NCBI RefSeq assembly: GCF_013328345.1
Contig: NZ_JABULX010000018.1
Coordinates: forward strand, 20,111 to 84,110
Direction: 5' to 3'
Length of the DNA: 64,000 nt
From: Marinifaba aquimaris
GTDB lineage: Bacteria; Pseudomonadota; Gammaproteobacteria; Enterobacterales; Alteromonadaceae
A model generated the notes under the pieces. That model saw only the letters and a program-made list of their open reading frames with translations. It ran no database searches and was not told the origin of the DNA. The position numbers and the translations under genes are program-made. Positions within the stretch are counted from its first letter, which is position 1. Every line of letters begins with the position of its first letter. Shown here piece after piece: positions 45,326 through 55,196 of the stretch.

Positions 45326-47209
45326 TTATTTTAAATTAAAGTGATTTAGCACTTTTTCAAATGACAGTAATTTGAAATTTTGTGCCTGATGCGGCATCAA
45401 ATTTCGGCCATCTTGAACAACGAGTAAGCCATTCGGGTAGTCCTTAGAAAAATAACTACTGTGTACTGCTAAACCATCTGTCTCTGATGCGCCATCTATT
45501 CCTAAGTCGAAATTTGCACTGATGCGAAAAGAATCGATGTAATCAAAAGGAGGGTAGGCATGATAAAGCGCGTAGCTATTATTCCCTTGGCTTGAAACAA
45601 CAAGGTAGCTATCGTTTATGCTCTCACCATGATAAATGGCTATCCCTTCAATATCGTCGGTCACTTTGGTACTTAAACCTGCAATTTTTGTCGGTTGTTG
45701 CGGTACTGATACATTCATATGCCAAATACCGTGATCCTCAATACCTAAGAAAATATCACCTGTTTTATCATTGACTACACAGCCTTCAGGTTGATCGATT
45801 AAACGAAATTCGTGGGTTAAGCTGGTTTTTATCTGACTGTTTTGTGCGGTGACTTGATAACCCTCATAGCGACCATCTTTATCATTGATAAAGACGTAGT
45901 ATTGGTCGCTAGAGGCATCGTGATGCATACACAAACCATACACTTCATCTAAGCTGGTTGCCGTTTGATTAAGCTCTGTCACCACGCCGTTATCGGTGAT
46001 TTGATAGAAGCTAATACTATTGTGGTCGCGATTACTCGCAGCAGCTAATGAAACTTGTTGACCGTTTAAATCAAAGCCATAACGCAAATCGACATTATTG
46101 ATACGACCAGATGGTATAAACTGTGTCTGTTGTCCCGCTAAATCATAAACGGCTAAGCCTGACTTTTTATCGGTTGCTAAGATAAGGCTGTTTTCTGAGT
46201 GAGTAGGATTGAGCCAAATAGCTGGATCATCAGCCGCATCGCCCATTCGCGCAACGGGGGCGGTTTCTCCATCAGCAGCAAGCTCAGCAATAAAGGCTTC
46301 AGTCGAGACAGGCTTAGCAGACAAGTCTAATCGTAATTGTTGCCACAGTGTCTCTTCATCAAAGTAATGGATTTGAAGTTGCTTGTCTGAAAGCCAACGT
46401 GCGTCGAATATCTCAACCTCATCACCTGTGACGTTAACCCACTGCAAGTTTGCTTGCTCTGGTTGGTAAATCGCTATTTTTTGCTCTTGCGCTTGGCTTA
46501 TTAGCAAAGTGCCATCTGTTAGTACTTTTAACGCTTTTATTTCAGATTTTAATTGGCCAAAAGGCTTAACCATAGCAACACCATGTCGGGTAACCGTAGC
46601 TTCTGCTCTGGCATCAAATTGCCAAACACCAATCGTTTCTTCAGCGATAAAAAGCTGATTTGATTGATCGTTTACACTACATGCTGTGACATTATGAGAT
46701 AACGGAAGTTGACGTATTGTGTGCTGCTTGGCTTGGTTAGCTAAACTGTCAAAAACTAAGCGCTGCTCTACATTTTGGTCGCTCTTTAAGACATAAGCAT
46801 AAACTTTAGCGCCATCTTGATACAGGCAGAGTCCTTCTAACGCTGCGCTTTTTTCTATTTGGCTCGATAACAATTGAAGCTGATTATGCTGGTAGCTGAA
46901 TATATCGATACTATTATTGGCTTTGTTATGGGCCGCAATGACATATTGCTCTTTCCCAATTGAACGCATGTCTATTTGTTCGTAATGACCGGGCACTTGT
47001 GCCAAAACTTGATCGTTATTTTGTAAAGTGAGGTGCTCAAAGTTGTCAGCGGTGGGGTGGGCAAATGTAAACGACTTAGCTTGCACCTCTGGTTTATTGA
47101 TCTGAGCTGATTGCTCAATATGTGTCGATTGATTTTGGCTGCAGCCCAGTGCTGTAAATAGACTGATAGCAACTAGGCTAAGGGTTTTAGTTTTATTTAG
47201 TAATTTCAC
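45326..47209 (-). CDS. Beta-propeller phytase, two-domain lipoprotein
   Basis: A predicted 3-phytase that releases phosphate from inositol hexakisphosphate. At 627 residues it is about twice a single beta-propeller phytase, and sequence similarity suggests two propeller halves. The C-terminal half carries the typical 'ADDPAIWLNPTHSENS' and 'LATDKKSGLAVYDL', 'NNVDLRYGF' and 'AASNRDHNSISFY'. The N-terminal half is more divergent and probably non-catalytic. The signal ends TALGCS (imperfect lipobox). I choose GTG at 47209, which has TAGG 7 bases upstream, over GTG at 47263. It lies between the TonB-dependent receptor and phoX on the same strand. Confidence 0.92.
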   Translation of the reverse strand: MKLLNKTKTLSLVAISLFTALGCSQNQSTHIEQSAQINKPEVQAKSFTFAHPTADNFEHLTLQNNDQVLAQVPGHYEQIDMRSIGKEQYVIAAHNKANNSIDIFSYQHNQLQLLSSQIEKSAALEGLCLYQDGAKVYAYVLKSDQNVEQRLVFDSLANQAKQHTIRQLPLSHNVTACSVNDQSNQLFIAEETIGVWQFDARAEATVTRHGVAMVKPFGQLKSEIKALKVLTDGTLLISQAQEQKIAIYQPEQANLQWVNVTGDEVEIFDARWLSDKQLQIHYFDEETLWQQLRLDLSAKPVSTEAFIAELAADGETAPVARMGDAADDPAIWLNPTHSENSLILATDKKSGLAVYDLAGQQTQFIPSGRINNVDLRYGFDLNGQQVSLAAASNRDHNSISFYQITDNGVVTELNQTATSLDEVYGLCMHHDASSDQYYVFINDKDGRYEGYQVTAQNSQIKTSLTHEFRLIDQPEGCVVNDKTGDIFLGIEDHGIWHMNVSVPQQPTKIAGLSTKVTDDIEGIAIYHGESINDSYLVVSSQGNNSYALYHAYPPFDYIDSFRISANFDLGIDGASETDGLAVHSSYFSKDYPNGLLVVQDGRNLMPHQAQNFKLLSFEKVLNHFNLK

Positions 47210-47281
47210 GAGAATACCTAAAACAGATGATTTAAAGCGGAGTAAGGTGCTGCGCTGAATCACTCAACGCAGCAAAGCGGT

Positions 47282-50062
47282 TTAAAATGAGTTATAAGTA
47301 AAACCTAACTCAAATGTGCTGCCGTACGTTTCGTATTGATAGTTGTATTGGCTATTACCGTGATACAGGTAATATGCTTCGTCCGTTAAGTTGATGGCAT
47401 TGAAGTAAATAGTCGCGTTGTCGTTAACAAAATACTTTAAGTTAAAATCAACTTGGTTGTGCGAATCTTCAAAAACGTCATAATCACTGTCGGTAAATTG
47501 ATATGCTTCACTTTTATGAGACAGCGTTAATCGAGCACTTAAATGACGGTTTTCATAACCCAATGTTAAATTGCCAACGGTATCTGACTGACTTGGCATT
47601 TCATCATCTGCATCCGTCCAAGTACCATTTGCTGAAATCAATAAACCTGAATCAAAGTTTTTAGTCCAAGCTAATTCAATACCTGAAATACTTGCTGAAC
47701 CTCCATTAACCGGTTGAAGGACTTCTTCATAGCCATCCCACAAACCATTGTCTTGAACTTCTTTAACCACGATATAGTTATCAATATCTTTGTAAAAAAG
47801 ACCTGCCGACATGACGCCAATTTGACCTGGGTAGTACTCGATAGAAAAATCTAGGTTACTAGATTCAAAAGGTTTTAAATCTGGGTTGCCTACTTCGGCT
47901 TTGCGCTCAGTGATGATTTGTCCATCGTCTTCTACCGTCTCAGATTCAATAACTTGTTTTGCTGCTGAGTCCGAGAAACTCGGGCGAGCCAGTGTTTCTG
48001 TGTAGGCAAAACGAGTAACCAATTTATCACTAATGTCGTAGCGGATATTTACACTCGGGAATAGGTGATCATAATCTTGCTCGCCTGACCAAGTATCAAT
48101 AACTACTTGCTCGTCATCATTGATTTCATCAACGATTAATTCAACTTTATTGCCTTGAGTTGAAAAATCGGTACTCTCATAACGAAGACCCGCCACAATA
48201 TGCCAACTGTCGACATCTAAGCTGACCATACCGTAGGCAGCCGTAATATCTTCTTCGCTGCTGTAAGCATCAGAAAGTGAATCAATTTGAGAATCTAAGC
48301 CATTAACTTCAAAGCCCGATTGGTTTTGAAAAAAGAATGAGCGAATGGCCGCTTTAGATAAACCTGGGCCAAAGTTACCGTGATCCCAATCAGGAGTGTT
48401 TGCAGCAAAATTTAAAGCGCTCGCATCATCAAATCCACCATCGTAAATAACGACATCTGGGCGGTTTGATTTTTCACGACTGCGATGTTTAGCACCGAAT
48501 TTTAATTGGCCATTGTGATTGTTCCAGACAAAGTCACGTGTTAAATCAATTTTAAAGCTCAGCTCTTCATCTTCGGTATGGTTATTTTCAAAAGCGATTT
48601 CATCTAACTCAAAGTTTGCTAAATCATGTGCTGCTGCATCTTGGTATAGGGCTGGCTTATCGCCAACTGTTGAATAACCTAAGTTAAAGCCTTCACCTGC
48701 AAAATCAGCATCAATGCGATTGGGTTCATCTTCTGTTGATTTTGAGTAACCTAAGTTGTATTCAACTAACCAGTGGTCAAATTGATTTTCTCCACCTAAT
48801 ACTACAGATAAAATCTCTTGCTCTTCATATCTATCTTTGGTGTCGCGATCCATTTCCGCGTCGACAAAATCACCGCTTGTCGCGCTCCACGTTGCAGCAT
48901 CAACTTGACCTTTCTCGAATTTGTACTCGTTTCGCAAGCGAAACTCATCATCAGAAAATTGGCTATAAAGGGTTCTCAAGTAATATTTATCACCCGATTG
49001 CGTTTGCAAATCAAAGTTAATCGCAGCCCCTGTGCGTTCACGCGTAATTAGATAGTGTCTTTGTTCAACTTCTTCGGCGCCAAAGCCTTCAACATCTTCA
49101 CCTGAGTTTTTATCCTCAAATTCAACATCAAACCAACCACCGTCAGTTTCAATATTATGTGAGCCAAACTCGCGTTCAAACCAACTCAAGGCAGCCGCTA
49201 CACCTAAGCGATTACCTGAGTCGAGTTCGAAAATTTCTGTATATGAACCTGATAATTTAGGGCTGCTATCTTCTGTTTGCTCATTGTAGCTGCCTTGTAC
49301 CGTAACACTATAACTACCGTCTTCTCGGTCAAATGCAGATAAGCTTTTCACTTCAATTGAACCGCCAATAGCATCTGCATCCATATCTGGCGTGACGGTT
49401 TTACTGACTTCTAGCCCTTCAATTAATTCTGATGGAATAACGTCCATTGCAACTGAACGCACACCTGATTCAGGCGAGGCGATATTGGTACCGTTGATCG
49501 TGAGGTTATTTAAGTTTGGGTCAATACCGCGAATACCAACAAAACGTCCTTCCCCTTGGTCTCTTTGGATAAACATACCAGGTAAACGCTGTAAGGCTTC
49601 TGCCGCATTTTGATCGGGAAATTGACCAATCGCATCGGATGAAACCACAGATTTTAACGTCTTGGCATTTTTTTGTCGGTTTAGCGCACCTGCTTGGCCT
49701 GCCTGTTGTCCATAAACGATGATATTTTCAAGCGCAGCTTGCTCATTACCAATGACAAAGTTTTGCTCAACAATTTGGCCATCTTTAATGTTTATTGGAT
49801 ATTCAACTGGCTCGGCACCCAGGTAAGTAATTTGAATGGTATATTGGCCATCAGTTAGGTCTTTAAAGATAAAGGAACCATCGCGCTTAGTGACTTGTTT
49901 TTGCTTGGTCTCTTTAATCTCAACAAGTGCACCATCGAAATATACTTTATTTTGACTGTCAGTAACCTTACCTTTGATATCGCCAGCTAAAACCGGCGTG
50001 CTTAATAAACTTGCAGCGAGTGCAAGTGAAATAGGACTTAACTTCCAAGAATTGAACTGCAT
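47282..50062 (-). CDS. TonB-dependent outer-membrane receptor, linked to phytase
   Basis: A 926-residue outer-membrane receptor. A signal peptide (about 1-26, PVLAG) leads into a carboxypeptidase-regulatory-like domain ('IKGKVTDSQNKVYFDGALVE'), then a plug domain ('SDAIGQFPDQNAAEALQRLPG', 'RFVGIRGIDPNLNNLTINGT') and a 22-strand barrel ending with the terminal aromatic signature 'STFELGFTYNSF'. The layout matches receptors for sugars and other large substrates. The ATG at 50062 has GAGG 6 bases upstream; the open frame starts at a TTG four codons earlier. Phytase follows after about 70 bases, suggesting uptake of phytate or its products; the exact ligand is inference. Confidence 0.92.
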   Translation of the reverse strand: MQFNSWKLSPISLALAASLLSTPVLAGDIKGKVTDSQNKVYFDGALVEIKETKQKQVTKRDGSFIFKDLTDGQYTIQITYLGAEPVEYPINIKDGQIVEQNFVIGNEQAALENIIVYGQQAGQAGALNRQKNAKTLKSVVSSDAIGQFPDQNAAEALQRLPGMFIQRDQGEGRFVGIRGIDPNLNNLTINGTNIASPESGVRSVAMDVIPSELIEGLEVSKTVTPDMDADAIGGSIEVKSLSAFDREDGSYSVTVQGSYNEQTEDSSPKLSGSYTEIFELDSGNRLGVAAALSWFEREFGSHNIETDGGWFDVEFEDKNSGEDVEGFGAEEVEQRHYLITRERTGAAINFDLQTQSGDKYYLRTLYSQFSDDEFRLRNEYKFEKGQVDAATWSATSGDFVDAEMDRDTKDRYEEQEILSVVLGGENQFDHWLVEYNLGYSKSTEDEPNRIDADFAGEGFNLGYSTVGDKPALYQDAAAHDLANFELDEIAFENNHTEDEELSFKIDLTRDFVWNNHNGQLKFGAKHRSREKSNRPDVVIYDGGFDDASALNFAANTPDWDHGNFGPGLSKAAIRSFFFQNQSGFEVNGLDSQIDSLSDAYSSEEDITAAYGMVSLDVDSWHIVAGLRYESTDFSTQGNKVELIVDEINDDEQVVIDTWSGEQDYDHLFPSVNIRYDISDKLVTRFAYTETLARPSFSDSAAKQVIESETVEDDGQIITERKAEVGNPDLKPFESSNLDFSIEYYPGQIGVMSAGLFYKDIDNYIVVKEVQDNGLWDGYEEVLQPVNGGSASISGIELAWTKNFDSGLLISANGTWTDADDEMPSQSDTVGNLTLGYENRHLSARLTLSHKSEAYQFTDSDYDVFEDSHNQVDFNLKYFVNDNATIYFNAINLTDEAYYLYHGNSQYNYQYETYGSTFELGFTYNSF

Positions 50063-50393
50063 TACAGACCTCAATGACTGATATTTTTTTAGTTTAAAAT
50101 GACTTTCAGCGCTGAATTGAGGTGCACTCTAAAATTGCTTTATGGCGATAATGTTACAAAAACGAAAGGTTTACGGTGATATCAGCTTGGCACGGCCAAA
50201 AGATCTGCATAATTCTGTCATTTTGAGCTTTTTTGACCTGTTATTTACTGGAAAAATTATAAGAAAAAGTGATAAAACCCTATATCTGTTAAAAAACCGT
50301 CAATTAGCTGAGCTAATATGACCCTGTGTAATGTGTATAGATTTCAATAAACTGCGTTACCAAATTAGCCGTTTTCCCACTACGAGTGATGTT
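50063..50393. other. Divergent intergenic region (TonB receptor / GGDEF gene)
   Basis: 331 bases. It should hold the promoters of the receptor-phytase-phoX string and of the GGDEF/AraC pair. A single CTGTCATTTTG (50215-50225) resembles half a Pho box but has no second half at the right distance. I see no certain promoter pair. Confidence 0.35.
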
Positions 50394-51359
50394 ATGAATT
50401 TCAGTTTACTTAAACTCCATGGCCAGTTAATTGCCATTGTCTTGGGGCTTATTTTGCTTTCTTTGTTGTTTATCAGTCAGGTTGCAGTGGTCAAAACGGT
50501 AAATGAAATTGATTGGCAGGATATATTGGGTGAGGGCGGTATATGTATTATCACACTTGTATGGATTTTCTTTATCTTAATTAGCCGCCCAGCTGGCAGT
50601 GTGACTAATCTGCTGGTTATCGGTTTAGCCTTTTTTCACGTTTCCTCTTTACTCGATGTGCTCGATGAGTTCTTTATTTATCCAAGTGAACATCAATGGT
50701 TGAGCATATACGAAGCTTGGCCTGCGCCTGTTGGCATGGTGTTTATGACTATTGGTCTGTACTTTTGGCACCAAGAACAATTAGCGTTAAATAAACAGTT
50801 AACTCGGCGAGAGCGCTATTACCGCGAACACAGTTTAAGCGATTATATTACCGGGCTTTACAGTGCCGAATATATGAATGACCAAATCAACCGTGAATAT
50901 ACTAAAGCCCAACGTAATGAAACTAATTTCAGTATTCTGATGTTAGATATGGATGGTTTTGGCAGTTTTGTTCGTTTGTATGGTGATAAACAGGGCGATC
51001 GTTTATTAGGTGAAATTGCTGAGCTGATTTTAATGAATATCCGCACGGTTGATTTAGCCTGCCGTTATGCTGGCGATCGGTTTGTAGTGCTACTCCCGGA
51101 TGTTGATACTTTTTCGGCAAGGGAGATCGCCATGCAAATTCAAGATTCTATTGCACACCTTGCTTTTAAACCTGAGCGAACTGCAAAAGCTATTTATCAC
51201 AGTATCAGTGTCAGCATGGTGCATTCATGCCAGGCGAAAGATATGCAAAGTTGCTTTAAACAACTCAATGACAAAATGATTCGAATTAAAGCTGAGCGCG
51301 CTATCAACAAACCAATCGATGCGGCTGCAACTATTAAATCGATGAGTATGGAGCGATGA
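50394..51359 (+). CDS. Membrane GGDEF-domain protein with degenerate active site and intact I-site motif
   Basis: A 321-residue protein with an N-terminal membrane region of about four helices ('LIAIVLGLILLSLLFIS' onward), a short linker and a GGDEF domain starting at 'SLSDYITGLYSAEYMND'. The signature is AGDRF instead of GG[DE]EF, and the substrate Asn of the DxDxFxxxN motif is replaced by Val, so cyclase activity is unlikely. The inhibitory-site motif R-T-V-D (RxxD) lies five residues before AGDRF and is intact, so the domain may act as a c-di-GMP receptor. An ATG at 50331 could add 21 residues. The stop overlaps the AraC gene's start. Confidence 0.85.
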   Translation: MNFSLLKLHGQLIAIVLGLILLSLLFISQVAVVKTVNEIDWQDILGEGGICIITLVWIFFILISRPAGSVTNLLVIGLAFFHVSSLLDVLDEFFIYPSEHQWLSIYEAWPAPVGMVFMTIGLYFWHQEQLALNKQLTRRERYYREHSLSDYITGLYSAEYMNDQINREYTKAQRNETNFSILMLDMDGFGSFVRLYGDKQGDRLLGEIAELILMNIRTVDLACRYAGDRFVVLLPDVDTFSAREIAMQIQDSIAHLAFKPERTAKAIYHSISVSMVHSCQAKDMQSCFKQLNDKMIRIKAERAINKPIDAAATIKSMSMER

Positions 51360-52405
51360 TGCAAGCTTGGTTAGAGCAACATGAAAAAATAATCGATAGT
51401 CATCAAATTGCTCTGGGTTTAATTGAGTTAGCCAAGCAGCGAGGTGCAGATGAAGATGCATTGCTCAAAGGCACGGGCTTGTTTGCAGATGATTTACAGC
51501 GGGCGCAGTATCAATGTTCGACTGAACAATTAGCTAAATTACTAACCAATTTAAAAAAGCAGCCAAATTATCAAGATATCAGTTTCATGATGGGGCACAG
51601 ATTATTGGTCGGGAAATTTAGTGCCATTGCTAATGTACTCTCTCACGCCAAAGATTTAAACGATGCGTTGAGATTGATCTGTTTATATCAAAGGCAGTTA
51701 TTTCCGTATGCCTTTTTCGTAGTTAAACGGCACAACAATACCACTTATCTATTATTTGAAAATAGTATCACTGAGCAAACAGACTTTCAGTTTTGGTTAG
51801 AACTCATTTGTGCGGCCATTCACGCTAATTGCAAATGGTTACTCAAGCAAAGCGTACCTATTAGGTATTACTTCAAAGCAGCTCGACCTAAAAACATTTA
51901 TCAATACGAGCACAACTTAGGTCATAAACTCAACTTTTCTCAGCCGCTCGATATGTTAGCCATTGAAGATAGCTACTTATCGATTGCTTTACCGCATGCG
52001 AGCCAGTCTATTCGAAAACAAATGCGCTTTCAGTGTAAAAGCGCACAAACGGATTATTATCACTTTCAATTGTTGGCAGGACGAAGTCGTAAACAAGTAC
52101 AAAGAGGACTGATTCAGTTTGTCTATCTACATTTACAAAAGGGTAGAGCGACCAATTTAGAACAAATGGCTGATTTAATGTCGATTAGTACGGCCACACT
52201 AAAGCGCAAATTAAAATTACACGGTATTAAATTTCAGACCATTCAAGACAATGTAAAAAAGCAACAAGCTATTTTTGATTTAACGGTACGTGGCAAGGCT
52301 AATGTAGAAGTGGCAAGTTATTTAAATTTTACCGACTTAACCAATTTTAGAAGGGCTTTTAAACGTTGGACAGGCAAGAATCCTAGTCAAGTTAACTTGG
52401 GTTAA
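51359..52405 (+). CDS. AraC-family transcriptional regulator
   Basis: A 348-residue regulator. The N-terminal region (about 20-200) matches the arabinose-binding-like domain of the OruR/ArgR branch ('YQDISFMMGHRLLVGKFS', 'LRLICLYQRQLFPYAFFV'). The C-terminal AraC domain has two helix-turn-helix units, seen in 'LEQMADLMSISTATLKRKL' and 'VEVASYLNFTDLTNFRRAF', then 'KRWTGKNPSQ'. The frame also has ATG at 51356; GGAG is 5 bases before ATG 51359, which I choose. That start overlaps the last base of the GGDEF stop codon (TGATG), so the two are translationally coupled and may act together. Confidence 0.92.
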   Translation: MQAWLEQHEKIIDSHQIALGLIELAKQRGADEDALLKGTGLFADDLQRAQYQCSTEQLAKLLTNLKKQPNYQDISFMMGHRLLVGKFSAIANVLSHAKDLNDALRLICLYQRQLFPYAFFVVKRHNNTTYLLFENSITEQTDFQFWLELICAAIHANCKWLLKQSVPIRYYFKAARPKNIYQYEHNLGHKLNFSQPLDMLAIEDSYLSIALPHASQSIRKQMRFQCKSAQTDYYHFQLLAGRSRKQVQRGLIQFVYLHLQKGRATNLEQMADLMSISTATLKRKLKLHGIKFQTIQDNVKKQQAIFDLTVRGKANVEVASYLNFTDLTNFRRAFKRWTGKNPSQVNLG

Positions 52406-52428
52406 TGACGAATCGTTAGATTTAACAA

Positions 52429-52458
52429 TAAAAAAGCCACCTAGCGGTGGCTCTTTTA
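52429..52458. terminator. Bidirectional terminator between convergent genes
   Basis: A stem AGCCACC/GGTGGCT with a 4-base loop. T-run on the plus strand, and a long A-run (T-run for the minus strand) before the gene that ends at 52459. Confidence 0.85.
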
Positions 52459-53208
52459 TTACCATTTTTTCTTGTGGAACAAGTCATCAAATTCATCTGG
52501 CTCTTTTTCTCTGCCTTTAGCGTTGGCATCTTTTAGCTCTGACTCAATTTGTTTTAGTATTCCTTCTAACTCTTGCTTGCGAGAATTGACGTATTCATCG
52601 GGGTTAATTTTAGCTGAAAGTGTATTGAAAGCTTTTTCAAAGTACTGTCTTGCAGAGCCGACCATACCTGATTTTTGTGCCGCTTTACCGCGTTTCATTA
52701 AACTGTCTATATTGATTTTTAGCTGCATGCTCTCGAGGCGTTTGTCTTCTTTCATAAAGACGCCAGTGTCCACTTTACCTTTAGAGTGCTCCGAGCGAAG
52801 CAGTGTTCTTAATTTCTTGATACCTTTAATTAGCGCAATAATGGCCTTGTCATCATCTGGAACCTGTATGTTGTCATCACCCGTTTTTGCTGTCGGGTCA
52901 AAGTTATCAACACGTACTTGGGCATCTTTTAATCTCGATTTTATATCGTTTGATTCTGGGGCAAGTTGAGAGATTGATTTTAATGCTTCTAACACGCGTT
53001 GGTGCATCACTAAAATTAAATGTTGGGAGATAGGTAAGCTCCCTGCATTCATTAAAAGTTCTTCAGTTTCTTCAATGATTGCTTTGTATTTAGCGATTTC
53101 TTGACGTTTTTGTGCATCTTGTTTGGCTTTGTGCTGTTGCATCGCATTAGCGATGACTGCAACCACAATCAAAGCGATAACTAAGCCGATGACAATAGAA
53201 AAAATCAT
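52459..53208 (-). CDS. Uncharacterised membrane-anchored helical protein
   Basis: A 249-residue protein with one N-terminal membrane helix ('IFSIVIGLVIALIVVAVIA', about 2-21) and a cytoplasmic part that is almost entirely helical and highly charged. A coiled-coil region (about 25-120) is followed by a TPR-like pair, 'SLMKRGKAAQKSGMVGSARQYFEKAFNTL', quoted in part only from about residue 170 on, and a Lys-rich end, LFHKKKW. I recognise it only as a conserved hypothetical protein of Alteromonadales and cannot assign a function. It is followed by a shared terminator and probably has its own promoter. Confidence 0.7.
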   Translation of the reverse strand: MIFSIVIGLVIALIVVAVIANAMQQHKAKQDAQKRQEIAKYKAIIEETEELLMNAGSLPISQHLILVMHQRVLEALKSISQLAPESNDIKSRLKDAQVRVDNFDPTAKTGDDNIQVPDDDKAIIALIKGIKKLRTLLRSEHSKGKVDTGVFMKEDKRLESMQLKINIDSLMKRGKAAQKSGMVGSARQYFEKAFNTLSAKINPDEYVNSRKQELEGILKQIESELKDANAKGREKEPDEFDDLFHKKKW

Positions 53209-53289
53209 GCTGTTTCCTGATTTGCTATGTTATTAATTATAAAGCAGTTTTGATGTTACCTAATTTTCAAAATTTAAAATAGTCCTTGT

Positions 53290-53979
53290 TTACGGCAAAT
53301 ACAACGTAAACACACTCCCACCAAGACTTCCGCCATTTTGTAATAAAATTTTTCCTTGTTTATTTTTGTTTTGATGAGCTTGTGCTATCAGTCTAGCAAA
53401 GAATAAGCCTAAGCCTGTGCGCCCAGCGTTTAAATCTAAATCATGCATTTCGACTTCACTGATTGCGAGCATAGATTCTGGGTAACCTTCACCGTTATCG
53501 GCAATTGATATTTTAAGTTGCTCAGCTTCAAGTTCAGCTTTGACGTGAATTTTACCTTTGCTGTATCTCAGCGCATTGATAAATATATCATTCAGTAAGT
53601 TGCTGATCATATCCATATCAAAATACCAAACCAGCTCACTGTCAAAATCTGCCTCTACTGATAACTGATGGTTTTCAATATACAATTCATTCTTAGCTAA
53701 CACTTCATCGATTAAATCTTCGATATAATGTTCTTCTACATTTAAAGGAAGTTGATTTTTTTCGGCCCGATACAAAGAGAGCAGTTGCAACAGGTTAGTA
53801 TTGAGTCTGGATGCTTCGTAGTGCAACCTCGCTAACTCTTCACTTTGTTCTTTATCTTGCTCAGCAGATTGTGTGCTTAATGTATCAATCGACTGAATCA
53901 GCATACACAGAGAGTTTTTCATATCGTGTACTGCTGAAGCTAAAACGGTCGAAAAGTCTATACTGTTGGAATTGTGCAC
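53290..53979 (-). CDS. Small soluble histidine kinase-like protein
   Basis: A 229-residue cytoplasmic protein without membrane helix or sensor domain. A HisKA-like helix has His18 in 'ASAVHDMKNSLCML', and the HATPase_c domain has N-box 'LLNDIFINALRYS', G1 'SIADNGEGYPE' and G2 'GRTGLGLFFARLIA'. The start is GTG with a GAGAG element upstream. No response regulator is next to it, so it is an orphan. It is divergent from cysB. It might take input from a partner protein, or act as a phosphotransfer or anti-sigma-like kinase; that is inference. Confidence 0.85.
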   Translation of the reverse strand: MHNSNSIDFSTVLASAVHDMKNSLCMLIQSIDTLSTQSAEQDKEQSEELARLHYEASRLNTNLLQLLSLYRAEKNQLPLNVEEHYIEDLIDEVLAKNELYIENHQLSVEADFDSELVWYFDMDMISNLLNDIFINALRYSKGKIHVKAELEAEQLKISIADNGEGYPESMLAISEVEMHDLDLNAGRTGLGLFFARLIAQAHQNKNKQGKILLQNGGSLGGSVFTLYLP

Positions 53980-54132
53980 TGATATCTCTCACTTAATCGG
54001 CGCTGGTTGTTTGTTTAAAGCTTACCACTTCGCTTATACCTTTTTGTTAGCTAAAAACTAACAAAATCTACCTTAATTTGAATAAGATAGAATTAAATTA
54101 AATTAATAGTAATAAATTTTTATAAATTTATA

Positions 54133-54138
54133 TATAAT
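54133..54138 (+). promoter_or_regulatory. Candidate -10 box of cysB
   Basis: A perfect TATAAT about 32 bases upstream of the cysB ATG in an extremely AT-rich stretch (54050-54160). No good -35 is found, as expected for a promoter that needs or is repressed by a regulator such as CysB itself. Confidence 0.4.
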
Positions 54139-54148
54139 TTGAATATAG

Positions 54149-55144
<996 letters not shown>

Positions 55145-55166
55145 TTACTTAGCAGAAAAAATTAAT

Positions 55167-55196
55167 AAAAAAGCCGCTGATAAAGCGGCTTTTTTA
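55167..55196. terminator. Bidirectional terminator after cysB
   Basis: A stem AAAAGCCGCT/AGCGGCTTTT with a 5-base loop and a T-run. It overlaps the 3' end of the convergent Nudix gene, whose stop is at 55194-55196. Confidence 0.9.

Noticed and set aside
48736..49051. Two overlapping plus-strand frames
   Set aside because: Lie fully inside the TonB-dependent receptor gene on the other strand and have no ribosome site or domain.
50215..50225. CTGTCATTTTG as a Pho box for the receptor-phytase-phoX string
   Set aside because: Only one half-site fits; the second repeat at 11-base spacing is absent.
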